A DNA stretch of 64,000 nt from Marinobacter sp. (GCA_029264995.1 JAJUKC010000002.1:47266-111265); one strand, 5' to 3'; positions 1 to 9,210 are shown, counted from the stretch's first letter. Numbers and translations: made by a program. The notes: generated by a model not told the origin, from the sequence alone.

Positions 1-748
1 CCCGAACGTGCGGGTCCATGGAACCGCCCACATCAAAGAAAATCAGCACCTTCACGGCATTGTGCCGCTCGGGAACCATTTTCAGGTCCAGATACCCGGC
101 ATTGCGGGCCGTTGAGCGGATGGTATCGTCCATGTCGAGCTGGTCTGCGGCGCCCTGTCGGGCAAATTTACGCAGCCGGCGCAAGGCCACCTTGATGTTG
201 CGGATGCCAAGGGTGATGCTGTCGTCCAGATCACGGAATTCACGCTTTTCCCAGACTTTGACCGCCCGGCCATGTCGACCTTTGTTCTGGCCAATGCGGA
301 AGCCTTCCGGGTTATAACCGTTGGCGCCGAACGGTGAGGTTCCGCCAGTACCAATCCATTTGTTCCCTCCGGCGTGACGTTCCTTCTGCTCTTCCATGCG
401 TTTCTTGAAGGTCTCAATCAACTCTTCCAGCCCGCCGAGAGACTCAATCTTGGCTTTCTCTTCGTCGGTCAGGTGTTTCTCGAATTCAGCACGCAGCCAA
501 TCGTCGGGAATCAGCGCCTCGAGCAGATCATCAAGATTCTCGATGCCTTCGAAATAGGCCTGAAAGGCGCGATCGAACTTGTCAAAGTGCCGCTCATCCT
601 TAACCAGGCACACCCTCGCCAAGTAATAGAACTCCTCCATGTCTGCGAACGCCAGACGCTGCTGAATGGCCTCCAGCAGGTCCAGGAATTCCCGCAGACT
701 GGCCGGCACCTTGGCCCGCCGTACTTCGAGGAAAAAATCAATCAACAT
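1..748 (-). CDS. CoxE-like VWA domain protein (C-terminus off the left edge)
   Basis: This partial gene is absent from the ORF track because no stop lies inside the window. From an ATG at 748 there are 249 open codons, starting MLIDFFLEVRRAKVPAS. The N-terminal half is a charged helical region (DEEKAKIESLGGLEELIETF). The last visible residues, FFDVGGSMDPHVR, are the start of a von Willebrand A fold with a DxGGSM metal-site loop in place of the usual DxSGS. It lies 22 bp downstream of the MoxR ATPase on the same strand. This is the standard pairing of MoxR AAA+ ATPases with CoxE-type VWA proteins, which together act as a chaperone or metal-insertion machine. The client here is not evident. Family confidence is good; the C-terminus cannot be judged. 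Confidence 0.85.
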   Translation of the reverse strand, partial: MLIDFFLEVRRAKVPASLREFLDLLEAIQQRLAFADMEEFYYLARVCLVKDERHFDKFDRAFQAYFEGIENLDDLLEALIPDDWLRAEFEKHLTDEEKAKIESLGGLEELIETFKKRMEEQKERHAGGNKWIGTGGTSPFGANGYNPEGFRIGQNKGRHGRAVKVWEKREFRDLDDSITLGIRNIKVALRRLRKFARQGAADQLDMDDTIRSTARNAGYLDLKMVPERHNAVKVLIFFDVGGSMDPHVR

Positions 749-770
749 AAAGCAGAGCTCTTGTCGGTGA

Positions 771-1613
771 TCAGTTTCGGCGACGCGCCATGAAAGCCAG
801 CTTCTGCAGCAGATGAACGTCCTGCTCGTTCTTCACCAGAGCACCATAGAGCGGTGGCAGGGCCGAGCTGGAATCTTTTTCCTGCAGAGCCTTGGCAGAG
901 AGCTCATCCGCCATCAGCAACTTGAGCCAGTCGATCAGCTCGGATGTCGACGGCTTCTTCTTGAGCCCCGGCACTTTGCGAACGTCGAAGAACACTTCCA
1001 GCGCATCCCGCACCACCTGCTGCTGAATCCCCGGGAAGTGGACATCCACGATGTTTTTCATGGTGTCGTGATCCGGGAAACTGATGTAGTGGAAGAAGCA
1101 ACGGCGCAGGAAGGCATCCGGCAGCTCTTTCTCGTTGTTACTGGTGATCACCACAATCGGGCGCTTCTTCGCTTTTACGAACTCCTGGGTTTCGTAAACA
1201 AAGAACTCCATTCGGTCCAGTTCCAGCAGCAGATCGTTCGGGAATTCGATATCCGCCTTGTCGATTTCGTCGATCAGCAGAACTACCTGCTCGTCCGCCT
1301 CAAAGGCTTCCCAGAGCTTTCCTTTCACAATGTAGTTACGAATGTCTTTGACCTTCTCGTCGCCGAGCTGGGAGTCTCGAAGGCGGGACACCGCATCATA
1401 CTCGTACAGGCCCTGTTGGGCCTTGGTGGTCGACTTGATGTGCCAGGGAATCAGCGTCATTCCCAGCGCCGCGGCCATTTCCTCCGCCAGCAGGGTTTTA
1501 CCGGTGCCGGGTTCACCCTTGATCAACAACGGACGCTGCAGCGCGATGGCCGCATTGACTGCCATTTGCAGGTCATCGGTGGCTACGTATTTATCGGTGC
1601 CGGTAAACTTCAT
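771..1613 (-). CDS. MoxR-family AAA+ ATPase
   Basis: 280 aa, the normal length for a compact MoxR ATPase. Walker A is GEPGTGKT at about residues 34-41, Walker B is LLIDEIDKAD at about 112-121, and sensor 1 is VVITSNNEKELPDAF. The arginine-finger region reads LRRCFFHYI. MoxR ATPases use ATP hydrolysis to remodel or activate partner proteins, working with VWA-domain adaptors. Here VWA genes lie immediately on both sides (1-748 and 1632-3761), so a three-gene operon is likely. No direct evidence identifies the substrate. The 983-aa plus-strand ORF over this gene and the next is an antisense shadow. Confidence 0.93.
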   Translation of the reverse strand: MKFTGTDKYVATDDLQMAVNAAIALQRPLLIKGEPGTGKTLLAEEMAAALGMTLIPWHIKSTTKAQQGLYEYDAVSRLRDSQLGDEKVKDIRNYIVKGKLWEAFEADEQVVLLIDEIDKADIEFPNDLLLELDRMEFFVYETQEFVKAKKRPIVVITSNNEKELPDAFLRRCFFHYISFPDHDTMKNIVDVHFPGIQQQVVRDALEVFFDVRKVPGLKKKPSTSELIDWLKLLMADELSAKALQEKDSSSALPPLYGALVKNEQDVHLLQKLAFMARRRN

Positions 1614-1631
1614 GTGTCTGATTCCTGTTGG

Positions 1632-3761
1632 TTACTTTTTCGGATTCTCTTTCTTGTCCACCGGTTTGGGTTTTTCGCCCTCCGGAGACTCTTCATCATA
1701 ATCGGGCAAATCGTCGAATTCGGAGAGGTCGAAGTCTTCCAGACCAAACTCATCCTCATCAATGTCGAACTCGGATTCACTGATCTCATCGGCTTCCGAC
1801 GGATCTGGCTCCGCCTCGGCGCCAACCGTATCGTCTGCCACGGGAATTTCGTCCTCTTCCGGCTCCAGTTCAGCCGATGGCAGCTCTTCCGTTACTTCGG
1901 GTACGGCCTCATCCGGAACCTCGTCCGGTTCGCTGTCAGCTTGCGAGAGTTCCGGGATATCTTCAGGTTCCGGTTCCGACTCTTCGGCAGACGCCAGCTC
2001 TGGCTCTGTTTCCGGGGCAGGTTCAGGCTCCGCCTCAACCGACTCTGCCGCTGCCGGAGGCTCTGGCTCCACCACCGGTGGTTCTTCCGATTCTTCAGCC
2101 AGGTCCTCCAGGGTTTCACGCTCTGCCGCTGCCGCCTGCTCCTGTTCTGCCCTGGCCTTTTTCTGGCGCCATGCAAACAAACCAAGCCCCACGATAGCAA
2201 CCAGCAAGGCGGCGCCTGCACCCCAGGCCCACACCGGGATACCCAGGAGGGTCCCCTTCTCCGGCTCCTGTTCAGCAATCGGCTGTTCGACCGGCGCTTC
2301 AGGCTCTGGCTCGACGACCTGCGCTGGTTCTGGTTCGGGCTCAGATTCCTGCACCGGAGCTTCTACGGGCGGCTCGGCTTCCACTGGCGGCTCCGGTTCC
2401 GGAGACCCCGTTCCGCCGTCGAAATCCGGCAGCGGCTCCACCTGTTCAGACAGGTCGGGCACCATGGGTTCGGTTACCACCTCCAGCGGTGGCTCTTCCC
2501 CGGGCACCGTGAACGTCGTCATGGCGCTGAATTTGCGGGAGAAAGTTCCTGCATCCGCCACCACATCCACCTGATATCGGCCAGGCGCGGGCAATCTGGG
2601 TACCGTGTCCCGGTAAACACCGTCTTCCGGCGGCGTATCGGGAGACAATACCTTGGTACCTTTCCGGCCGTCACTGGCGGTTATCGACAGGCTAACGTCC
2701 ATCACCGAGAGAAAATCAGACCCGGTAATCTTTTCGGCTTCTTCATAAAAGGCCACTTCAATGGCCAGAGGCTGCTCTTCGGTAAACTCGGCGGGAACCG
2801 GATTGACGGCCATGCGCAGATCACTGACCACCGTCACGCGGCTCCCCTGGCCGAGGTCGCCAATGATACGCCAGCGGCCCGGGACCGGTTCAGTAACGGT
2901 GATCAGATCGTAGCCCGGCTCAGATGCCCAACGAACATTTTCCGGAGCGTTCTCCCGGGTGAAAGGCTCACCACCTGGCTGTGCAAGCGCCAACGGCTCT
3001 TCGCCAGAAGCATCCTGACCGGAGAAGATCAGTGCCGTAAACTCACTGATGCCCTCATCGACGGCAAAGCCATCGCCTTCAATGGGCACCTGTTCTTGCG
3101 GCACTGCGGTGTTCAGAGCATTGGCAAAGGCCAGGTTCAAGGCCTCGGCGGATTGCGCCAGCTGGAAGCTGCCACCGGTTTCGCGGGCCAGGTTACGCAG
3201 AAACCGGACATCCGCCTTCTCAGACAGACCAACCGTGTGGATCGTGGCGCCCTTGTCTTTCAGCGCTGGCAACAAGGAATCGAGAATGTGTTTTTCCTCG
3301 GCCTGACTGGCGTCTTCGCCACCAGGCACGTCGACCTTGCCATCGCTGAGGACAATAAGATGGGTGTTCTCGAGGGTACCGCCAGACAGCCAGTCGTTGG
3401 CGGCCTTTTCCATTGCCAAACCCAGGTTCGTGTGCAGCGCCACCGAATTGATCTGCTCGGAACGCTCAACAGCAATATCGCGCCAGGCCTGGTCAACCAT
3501 ACCGTAGGGCACCAGCATGTTGACGTACTGCCCGAAAGTCCAGAGACCGGCACTGGCCCCTTCCGGCAGGGTCCGAGCCAGCAGCCGGACCGCTGGGCGG
3601 CGGAGATTCTGTGGATCGGTTTCCTTCATGGAGCCGGAAATATCCACCACAATACGCACGTCTGCATTGCCGGGCAGAGACAGTGCCGGGTCCTGCGCAA
3701 ATACTTGCCAAGAGAACAGCAGCAGAACTGCAGCCACCCAAATGCGTTTAAACCCCTTCAT
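1632..3761 (-). CDS. Membrane-anchored VWA protein with acidic cytoplasmic tail
   Basis: 709 aa. An N-terminal signal peptide (MKGFKRIWVAAVLLLFSWQVFAQ) is followed at once by a VWA domain with an intact MIDAS, DISGSM (D40, S42, S44). The middle part looks like beta-sandwich repeats. One transmembrane helix (IPVWAWGAGAALLVAIVGLGLFAW, about 506-527) separates two very Glu/Pro-rich stretches, and the last 180 residues are strongly acidic. Predicted topology is periplasmic VWA, one helix and a disordered acidic cytosolic tail. Adjacency to the MoxR ATPase suggests the tail could meet the ATPase on the cytosolic side, which is inference. It resembles MoxR-associated VWA proteins generally, but I do not recognise a named family for the whole architecture. 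Confidence 0.85.
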   Translation of the reverse strand: MKGFKRIWVAAVLLLFSWQVFAQDPALSLPGNADVRIVVDISGSMKETDPQNLRRPAVRLLARTLPEGASAGLWTFGQYVNMLVPYGMVDQAWRDIAVERSEQINSVALHTNLGLAMEKAANDWLSGGTLENTHLIVLSDGKVDVPGGEDASQAEEKHILDSLLPALKDKGATIHTVGLSEKADVRFLRNLARETGGSFQLAQSAEALNLAFANALNTAVPQEQVPIEGDGFAVDEGISEFTALIFSGQDASGEEPLALAQPGGEPFTRENAPENVRWASEPGYDLITVTEPVPGRWRIIGDLGQGSRVTVVSDLRMAVNPVPAEFTEEQPLAIEVAFYEEAEKITGSDFLSVMDVSLSITASDGRKGTKVLSPDTPPEDGVYRDTVPRLPAPGRYQVDVVADAGTFSRKFSAMTTFTVPGEEPPLEVVTEPMVPDLSEQVEPLPDFDGGTGSPEPEPPVEAEPPVEAPVQESEPEPEPAQVVEPEPEAPVEQPIAEQEPEKGTLLGIPVWAWGAGAALLVAIVGLGLFAWRQKKARAEQEQAAAAERETLEDLAEESEEPPVVEPEPPAAAESVEAEPEPAPETEPELASAEESEPEPEDIPELSQADSEPDEVPDEAVPEVTEELPSAELEPEEDEIPVADDTVGAEAEPDPSEADEISESEFDIDEDEFGLEDFDLSEFDDLPDYDEESPEGEKPKPVDKKENPKK

Positions 3762-3800
3762 TGAACTGCGCCCTTATCTTTTGTTGTTCTCAGAAACCGT

Positions 3801-4145
3801 TTACTTGCGTACCAGCCGGTACCGAACCAGATCAAGTATCCAGACCAGCAGCATGACGATCGCCGCAATGCTGAAGTTGAACAGTGCGCGACCGGCGGCA
3901 TCGGTGTCACCCAGAATCAGCTCATAGCCGGCAAACAGCCAGGCCGGTATCCACCAGCCGGCCACGTCTGGCGATTCCACGGGGGTCAGTACCAGTACCA
4001 CAAGCGCCGCCAACAGCAGTGTTCGCAGACCGTAAAAGGGCAATATCCGGAACAGTGATTTCATCATGTAGAAAAACACAACGAAAGCGACTGCATAGGC
4101 CGCCCAGAAAACTCCATAAGCCAGTGAAGCGTCTGTATCCATCAT
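3801..4145 (-). CDS. Small inner-membrane protein, function unknown
   Basis: 114 aa from the chosen start. The ORF track begins 11 codons earlier at 4178. The ATG at 4145 overlaps the ycgN stop as TAATG, the arrangement expected for translational coupling, so I prefer it. Three to four hydrophobic helices are visible (YGVFWAAYAVAFVVFFYMM, LLLAALVVLVLTP, FNFSIAAIVMLLVWILDLV), ending in a basic tail RYRLVRK. It lies between ycgN and the MoxR-associated VWA gene on the same strand. I do not recognise the family. It may belong with either neighbour. Confidence 0.75.
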   Translation of the reverse strand: MMDTDASLAYGVFWAAYAVAFVVFFYMMKSLFRILPFYGLRTLLLAALVVLVLTPVESPDVAGWWIPAWLFAGYELILGDTDAAGRALFNFSIAAIVMLLVWILDLVRYRLVRK

Positions 4146-4591
4146 TACAGAATCCAGTGAATAATATGTTCTTCCCAATCCTCTTCCGGCACAGAATCCT
4201 CCGACACCACGTTACCCCGCACCGAAACACGGGCTTGATGAACGGTTTCAGGGTCTCCGCTGCGAAGCGGGTGCCAGTCCGGCAGAGGCCTTCCCTCGGC
4301 GAGGGTCCGGTACGCACAGGTGTACGGCAACCAGTGGTAGCTGAGAACCGTATCGGCGGTCAGTACCGTACACCCCGGTACCTTTTTCAATCGCTGCTCA
4401 TAGACCGTACAGCCACAGGTTTCGAGGTCCATATAACGGCACACAAGATCGGTGTGATACACCTCCCCCGTGTCCTCATCCTCCAGCTTCTGCAAACAGC
4501 ACTTACCGCAGCCATCACACAGGGACTCCCATTCCGGCTGCGTCATGTCTGCCAGTCGTTTGCGCTGCCAGAAGGGAATCTGTGCAATCAT
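4145..4591 (-). CDS. ycgN: YcgN/UPF0260 cysteine-cluster protein
   Basis: 148 aa, the usual size for the UPF0260 (YcgN) family of the YkgJ cysteine-cluster superfamily. The diagnostic cluster is CDGCGKCCLQ near residue 25-34. Further cysteines follow in LVCRYMDLETCGCTVYE, VPGC and YTCAYR, together suitable for a zinc or iron-sulfur site. The C-terminal PDWHPLRSGDPETVH is typical of the family. The gene overlaps ycgL by ATGA (4588-4591) and the next gene by TAATG, so it belongs to a tightly coupled rnd-ycgL-ycgN set, a common gammaproteobacterial arrangement. Its biochemical role is not established. Confidence 0.92.
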   Translation of the reverse strand: MIAQIPFWQRKRLADMTQPEWESLCDGCGKCCLQKLEDEDTGEVYHTDLVCRYMDLETCGCTVYEQRLKKVPGCTVLTADTVLSYHWLPYTCAYRTLAEGRPLPDWHPLRSGDPETVHQARVSVRGNVVSEDSVPEEDWEEHIIHWIL

Positions 4592-4881
4592 TTCCGGTGT
4601 TGCTCGATCTTGCGTTTGAAGTCGACGATGTAGGTGTCCTGCTCTTCCGGCATCTGCAGAAAAAAGTCCTTTTCCTCAATTGCCGCCAACACTTCCTTTC
4701 CGGTTGTGCGCGCGAGCTTCTTGTCTGGCGTCAGCAGCAGATCCATCGAGTGGATGGGCGAACCGAAGATACCTCTCAGCGCCTCCGGTAAATCGTCCCA
4801 CTTTTGCCCGCGGCGAACAAAGAGATAGGTGTCGCCTTTCTTGCTGCTGCGAAACACTGATACAAATTCACGTTCAGTCAT
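4588..4881 (-). CDS. ycgL: YcgL domain protein
   Basis: 97 aa with the features of the small YcgL fold: the N-terminal SVFRSSKKGDTYLFV strand pair, central LPEALRGIFG and MDLLLTPDKKLA, and FFLQMP near the end. YcgL is a compact alpha/beta protein of unknown biochemical role, widespread in gammaproteobacteria next to rnd or minCDE. It overlaps rnd by four bases (4878-4881, ATGA) and ycgN by four, so translation is probably coupled. Nothing looks damaged. Confidence 0.92.
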   Translation of the reverse strand: MTEREFVSVFRSSKKGDTYLFVRRGQKWDDLPEALRGIFGSPIHSMDLLLTPDKKLARTTGKEVLAAIEEKDFFLQMPEEQDTYIVDFKRKIEQHRK

Positions 4882-6029
4882 TGGCTGAGCAGTTCCTCAA
4901 TATCTTGCTTTACCGGCGCAATGATTTGCGCGCGCCAGCCCTCAAAAAACGCCTGGCCCGCCAGGGTGCCATCCTGAATCAGCTTTTCAATACGCTTACG
5001 CGGTGCCAACAATTCCATAGGAATATCAACGCGTTCGGCCGCATTACTAAAGTAACGCTTAACTTTCTTGTAAAGCGCTTGCTGATCCCGGCTCAGCGGT
5101 CTGGGAATAAGCTCAAGCTCTGAATTATCGGTATCGCGGGCGGCCTGTACAAGTTCAACCAGCTGCTCACCATAACGTTTAACGAAACCACCGGGTACGC
5201 CCTGAACGTCCCTGATCACTGCAGCTGATGACGGCAACCGCTCAGCAACGGCGATCAGCAATCCATCGTTCAGGATCCTGTTACGGGGTCGGTCCTGGCG
5301 ACGACACTCCTGCTCGCGCCAGGCGACCAGTGCCCGGAGAACCGCTTGCTGTTCCCGGTTCAGGGTCCAGCCGCCCCGGAGTTTCAGATAATGCTGCTCC
5401 GGGTCTTCCTGGGTAGCGGCCTCGTTGGCAAATCGCCGGGACTCATCCGCCAGGGCATGTTCCAGGTTACGCTGCCTGAGGTTAGCCAACACCCATCCGT
5501 AAAGTGGCTCAAGAAAACGGATGTCGTCCAGGGCGTAGCGCTCCTGGGCCGGCGTCAGTGGCCGTGACACCCAGTCCGAACGGGTGGCGGATTTATCGAG
5601 TGCTTCACCGAACAGCGTCTCAACCAGGCGGGCATAACCAACGGAGAATCCGGCACCGGCCAGTGCGGCACCGATCTGCAAATCCAGCACGCCGGCTGGC
5701 TCCACATTCAGCCAGTGGCGGAATAACTCCAGATCCTCACTCATGGCATACAGCAGTTTTGGCCGGCTTTCATCGGCCAGCATCGCCCGGAACGATTCCG
5801 AAGCCTCAGCCACCTCCGGATCCACCAGCCAGAACTGTCCGCCAGCGCCCAACTGCACCAGGCCAGGAATCGGGTAGAAGGTGGACACCCGCTCGAACTC
5901 CGTGTCGAGTGCGACCGGCATGCCGGGTTCAAGGCTTTCGAGCCACTGATCCAGCTGCTCGGGTGTCTCCAGCCAGCGAACGGTATCCGGGGCCGGTGGA
6001 ATGGCTACGGCCGGGTCGGTTTGGGTCAT
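4878..6029 (-). CDS. rnd: Ribonuclease D
   Basis: 383 aa, normal for RNase D, a 3'-5' exoribonuclease in tRNA 3' maturation. The DEDD exonuclease motifs are visible: VALDTEFER (motif I, about 39-47), LLYAMSEDLELFRH (motif II) and YALDDIRFLEPLY (motif III, Y-x-x-x-D type). An HRDC domain follows at about 215-295 (LNREQQAVLRALVAWREQECRR). A C-terminal HRDC-like segment holds PRPLSRDQQALYKKVKRYF. It is upstream of ycgL and ycgN in the same unit and 17 bp downstream of recR. No anomalies seen. Confidence 0.95.
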   Translation of the reverse strand: MTQTDPAVAIPPAPDTVRWLETPEQLDQWLESLEPGMPVALDTEFERVSTFYPIPGLVQLGAGGQFWLVDPEVAEASESFRAMLADESRPKLLYAMSEDLELFRHWLNVEPAGVLDLQIGAALAGAGFSVGYARLVETLFGEALDKSATRSDWVSRPLTPAQERYALDDIRFLEPLYGWVLANLRQRNLEHALADESRRFANEAATQEDPEQHYLKLRGGWTLNREQQAVLRALVAWREQECRRQDRPRNRILNDGLLIAVAERLPSSAAVIRDVQGVPGGFVKRYGEQLVELVQAARDTDNSELELIPRPLSRDQQALYKKVKRYFSNAAERVDIPMELLAPRKRIEKLIQDGTLAGQAFFEGWRAQIIAPVKQDIEELLSQ

Positions 6030-6046
6030 AGACAGAACCTGGGAAC

Positions 6047-6649
6047 TTATTCAGACAGGGGTTTGCGACCCCGGAATGCATGGGTGAGTGTAAATCCGTC
6101 GACATAGCCCAGCTCACCGCCAACCGGAATGCCATGGGCCAGGCGTGTAATCAGGATATTCTGGCCATCAAGGCGGTCAGCAATGTAATGGGCGGTGGCT
6201 TCGCCTTCCACCGTGGGGTTAGTGGCCAGGATCAATTCCGTTACGCCTTCACGGCGCACCCGATCCAGCAGGCGTTCAATCCCGATCTCCTCCGGGCCCA
6301 CGCCATCGATGGGCGACAGATGCCCCATCAACACGAAGTAACTGCCTTTGTAATCGCCGGCCTGCTCAATGGCGAGCAGGTCTGAAGGGCTTTCAACGAC
6401 ACACAGGGTGCCATTGCGGCGCTCGGGTTTCTCGCAAATCTGGCAGATTTCGGTATCCGAAAAATTCTGGCAGCTGTCGCAACGGCGAACGCCGTCCATC
6501 GCGTGATTCAGCGCCGCTGCCAGCCGTGTTCCGCCAGAGCGCCCCCGCTCCAGCAGATGAAAGGCCATGCGCTGGGCCGTTTTCTGGCCAACACCGGGCA
6601 GGCATCGCAGGGACTCCACCAATTCATCAACCAGGGGGCTGAATGCCAT
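6047..6649 (-). CDS. recR: Recombination mediator RecR
   Basis: 200 aa, standard RecR length. Order of parts: N-terminal helix-hairpin-helix ([25 protein letters not shown]), a C4 zinc finger ([16 protein letters not shown]), then a Toprim domain ([35 protein letters not shown]) and the Walker-B-like C-terminus. RecR works with RecF and RecO to load RecA on SSB-coated gapped DNA. The order dnaX-ybaB-recR is one of the best conserved in proteobacteria and supports the call. It is transcribed on the minus strand, 33 bp after ybaB. Confidence 0.97.
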   Translation of the reverse strand: MAFSPLVDELVESLRCLPGVGQKTAQRMAFHLLERGRSGGTRLAAALNHAMDGVRRCDSCQNFSDTEICQICEKPERRNGTLCVVESPSDLLAIEQAGDYKGSYFVLMGHLSPIDGVGPEEIGIERLLDRVRREGVTELILATNPTVEGEATAHYIADRLDGQNILITRLAHGIPVGGELGYVDGFTLTHAFRGRKPLSE

Positions 6650-6682
6650 GACTACTCCTTAAAAAATCGATGGCAGGCTGGC

Positions 6683-7006
6683 TCAGAACGGCATCTTGAA
6701 ACCGGGCGGCATCCCCATGCCAGACATCATGCCCGACATTTTTTCTTTCTGGTTGGCCTCCACCCGGCGAACCGCATCGTTCACGGCGGCAGCCAGCAGG
6801 TCTTCCAGAATTTCCTTGTCTTCAGACAGCAGGGAGGGATCGATATCCACCTTGCGGACATCGTGCCGGCCGTTCATGGTGACTTTCACCAACCCGGCGC
6901 CGGATTCCCCGGTGACTTCGGCTTTGGCGATCTCTTCCTGGGCCTTCTGCATCTGCTCCTGCATCTGCTGGGCCTTTTTCATCAGGTCGCCCATGTTATT
7001 CATCAT
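6683..7006 (-). CDS. ybaB: YbaB/EbfC nucleoid-associated protein
   Basis: 107 aa. It starts [30 protein letters not shown], the coiled helix typical of YbaB/EbfC. The family beta-strands follow ([21 protein letters not shown]), then [16 protein letters not shown] and a methionine/glycine-rich tail ([13 protein letters not shown]). YbaB dimers bind DNA as tweezers and coat the nucleoid. The gene lies between dnaX and recR, four bases after the dnaX stop, as in most gammaproteobacteria. Confidence 0.97.
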   Translation of the reverse strand: MMNNMGDLMKKAQQMQEQMQKAQEEIAKAEVTGESGAGLVKVTMNGRHDVRKVDIDPSLLSEDKEILEDLLAAAVNDAVRRVEANQKEKMSGMMSGMGMPPGFKMPF

Positions 7007-7010
7007 CTAC

Positions 7011-8918
7011 TCATCTCCTGGCTGTTTCTGCGGGGCGGATACTTTCTTCGACGACCCGCCCTTCAAATCGTTCCACAATACTCTTGACCAGAGGATCCTG
7101 CCGGATGGACTCTTCCGCGGCTTTCTGGCGTGCCGCCCTCTGGCGCTCCTCGAAGGCTGCCGGCGTATGCAACCCCGGCACACCCTGCTCTATCTTCAAC
7201 TGTGTGGCGTCGCCGAAGCGCGATCTCAAGGCCGCCAGTATCTTTTCTTCGTGACGAGTGTTGAGCAGCCGCGCATGGCCTTCGTCCAGAGTCAGAACAA
7301 CTACCTGCCCTTCCATTCTCATGGACGAATAACTGGCCAGGTTACCGGGCATGCCGGTAATACCCAGCGAACGGAAATCGCGTTCCCAGACAAACCCATC
7401 GGCGGTAACTGGTTGCTCGCGCTCGGCCGGTGCCGGCTCAGACTCTTTCAACGGGGCCAGGTCGGCGCTTGGTTCTGATTGCACGGGCGCAGGGGCCGGC
7501 TCTGGTTCCGGCGCTGGCTCGGATATCGCCTCTGCCTCAGGTTCAATACTGGAATCCGGTTGCGGCACCGGCTCTTGCCACTCGGGTGATTCAGCCTGAA
7601 CGCCGTAGTCCTCTGGTTCCCAGGGTGGCGGGTCATCCACCATGGGTGGCTGTGGCTCGGGTTCAGCTACCGGCTCCGGGCTGGGAACCGGCTGGGGTGC
7701 CGGCTCAGGTTGCGGTGCCGCAGTGACAGCCTGGGTCGGCGCGGTTTGCGGAACCGGGCCAGGCTCAGGCTCTGACTCCGCCGGGCCGGCATTGCTGTTG
7801 CCCGAAGCCAGCGCCGGCGGTTCCCGGCGATCGGCACCCGGGCGAAACGCCAGCATGCGCAGCAAGGTCATTTCAAAGCCCATTCGGGCATCCGGCGTCA
7901 CCGACAGATCTTTCCGGCCGATCAAGGCGGTCTGGTAGAACAACTGGGCATCTTCGGCACTGAGCCGACGGGCCAGTTCCTGCACCTGGGCGGCATCGCC
8001 CATGGCGTTGTCGGCACTGCCCGGCACCACCTGCTCCATGGTGACGCGATGGAACAGGGACAGCATGTCGGACAGAATCACGCCGTAATCCGGCGCAAAA
8101 TCCGAGATCCGGCTAATCTCAGACAGCAGCCCGGGGCCATCACGCTCAACCAATGCGTTAACAATGCGCTGGATATCGCGCTGATCGATGGTGCCCAGCA
8201 TATTGCTGACATCACTGGCAGCCAGGTTCTCGTTGCCGAACGCAATTGCCTGGTCGGTCAGGCTGAGGGCATCCCTCATACTGCCATCGGCCGCCCTCGC
8301 CAACAGCCACAGAGCCGGGTCTTCAAACGGGATCTGTTCTTCGGTCAGAACGTGCTTCAGGTGGCCAACGATGTGCTCCGGCGTCATCCGCTTGAGATTG
8401 AACTGCAAGCACCGTGAGAGCACCGTCACCGGCAGCTTCTGGGGATCGGTGGTGGCCAACAGGAACTTGACGTGTTCCGGCGGCTCTTCCAGGGTTTTCA
8501 GAAAGGCGTTGAAGGACTGGTTGGTGAGCATGTGCACCTCGTCGATGAGGTACACCTTGTAGCGGCCGCGCGTGGGAGCGTACTGCACGTTGTCGGTCAG
8601 TTCCCGCATGTCGTCTACGCCGGTGCGGGAGGCGGCATCGATCTCGATCAGATCGACAAACCGGTTCTCCAGAATCTCCTTGCAGCTGTCGCACTCACCG
8701 CAGGGATTCGGTGTTATGCCGGTTTCGCAGTTCAAACAGCGGGCCAGCAGGCGACCAATGGTGGTTTTGCCCACGCCCCGGGTGCCGGTAAACAGATAGG
8801 CATGGTGCAGGCGTTGGTGCTCCAGGGCGTGAATCAGTGCCTGCAACACATGCTCCTGCCCCACCATGTCTTCAAAGGTACGGGGGCGCCATTTCCGGGC
8901 TAAAACCTGATAGCTCAT
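7011..8918 (-). CDS. dnaX: DNA polymerase III subunits gamma/tau
   Basis: 635 aa, full-length tau type. The clamp-loader ATPase domain starts MSYQVLARKWRPRTFEDMVGQ. Walker A is GTRGVGKTT, the zinc-binding cysteines are in CETGITPNPCGECDSC, Walker B is VYLIDEVHML and the SRC motif is LSRC. A long Pro/Glu-rich linker (about 375-510) separates the ATPase collar from a C-terminal polymerase-binding domain (VWERDFRSLGITGMPGNLA). I looked for an A-AAA-AAG slippery heptamer as in E. coli and saw none, so a short gamma form by frameshifting is not supported. It heads the dnaX-ybaB-recR operon and follows ffs. Confidence 0.96.
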   Translation of the reverse strand: MSYQVLARKWRPRTFEDMVGQEHVLQALIHALEHQRLHHAYLFTGTRGVGKTTIGRLLARCLNCETGITPNPCGECDSCKEILENRFVDLIEIDAASRTGVDDMRELTDNVQYAPTRGRYKVYLIDEVHMLTNQSFNAFLKTLEEPPEHVKFLLATTDPQKLPVTVLSRCLQFNLKRMTPEHIVGHLKHVLTEEQIPFEDPALWLLARAADGSMRDALSLTDQAIAFGNENLAASDVSNMLGTIDQRDIQRIVNALVERDGPGLLSEISRISDFAPDYGVILSDMLSLFHRVTMEQVVPGSADNAMGDAAQVQELARRLSAEDAQLFYQTALIGRKDLSVTPDARMGFEMTLLRMLAFRPGADRREPPALASGNSNAGPAESEPEPGPVPQTAPTQAVTAAPQPEPAPQPVPSPEPVAEPEPQPPMVDDPPPWEPEDYGVQAESPEWQEPVPQPDSSIEPEAEAISEPAPEPEPAPAPVQSEPSADLAPLKESEPAPAEREQPVTADGFVWERDFRSLGITGMPGNLASYSSMRMEGQVVVLTLDEGHARLLNTRHEEKILAALRSRFGDATQLKIEQGVPGLHTPAAFEERQRAARQKAAEESIRQDPLVKSIVERFEGRVVEESIRPAETARR

Positions 8919-9034
8919 GATCCATCAACTGCTCTGAAAAATGGGAACAACTCTAGCATGGACAGACAATGAGAAGAAGCATGCGCTTGCGCAACAAACG
9001 GGAGAGGAAACGGACAAAACAAGGGGCTGGAAAT

Positions 9035-9147
9035 GGGGGTGACCCCACCAGCAATCCCCCGGCACACACATCCACCGCTTCGGCTGCTCCCTTCCGGGCC
9101 TGACCGGGTTCACGGTTTCATGTTGCGGAGGCACCAATGGGGCCACC
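9035..9147 (-). ncRNA. ffs: Signal recognition particle RNA (4.5S)
   Basis: The minus strand carries the SRP core GGTCAGGCCCGGAAGGGAGC, which matches the symmetric and asymmetric loops and tetraloop region of bacterial 4.5S RNA. The ends pair: GGTGGCCCCA at the 5' end (9147 downward) with TGGGGTCACC at the 3' end (9038-9047), ten base pairs with one G-U. Length is about 110 nt, normal for the short gammaproteobacterial form. It is directly upstream of dnaX on the same strand, a common neighbour. The exact 3' end is uncertain by a few bases. Confidence 0.95.
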
Positions 9148-9210
9148 ATAACGGCGTTTCGGGGCAATTCCCTCGAAAGCGGCGCGCATATTAACAGAAG
9201 GGTATAAGGA

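Noticed and set aside
1762-2574. 270-aa Ser/Gly-rich plus-strand ORF
   Set aside because: It is the antisense reading of the Glu/Pro-rich tail of the VWA protein and does not look like a real protein.
813-3764. 983-aa plus-strand ORF over the MoxR and VWA genes
   Set aside because: It is antisense to two clear genes, has low-complexity Arg/Phe/Leu composition and no recognisable domain. The GC-rich third positions of the real genes explain the open frame.
7011-8918. Programmed frameshift site in dnaX
   Set aside because: No A-AAA-AAG heptamer or similar slippery run was seen on the coding strand.
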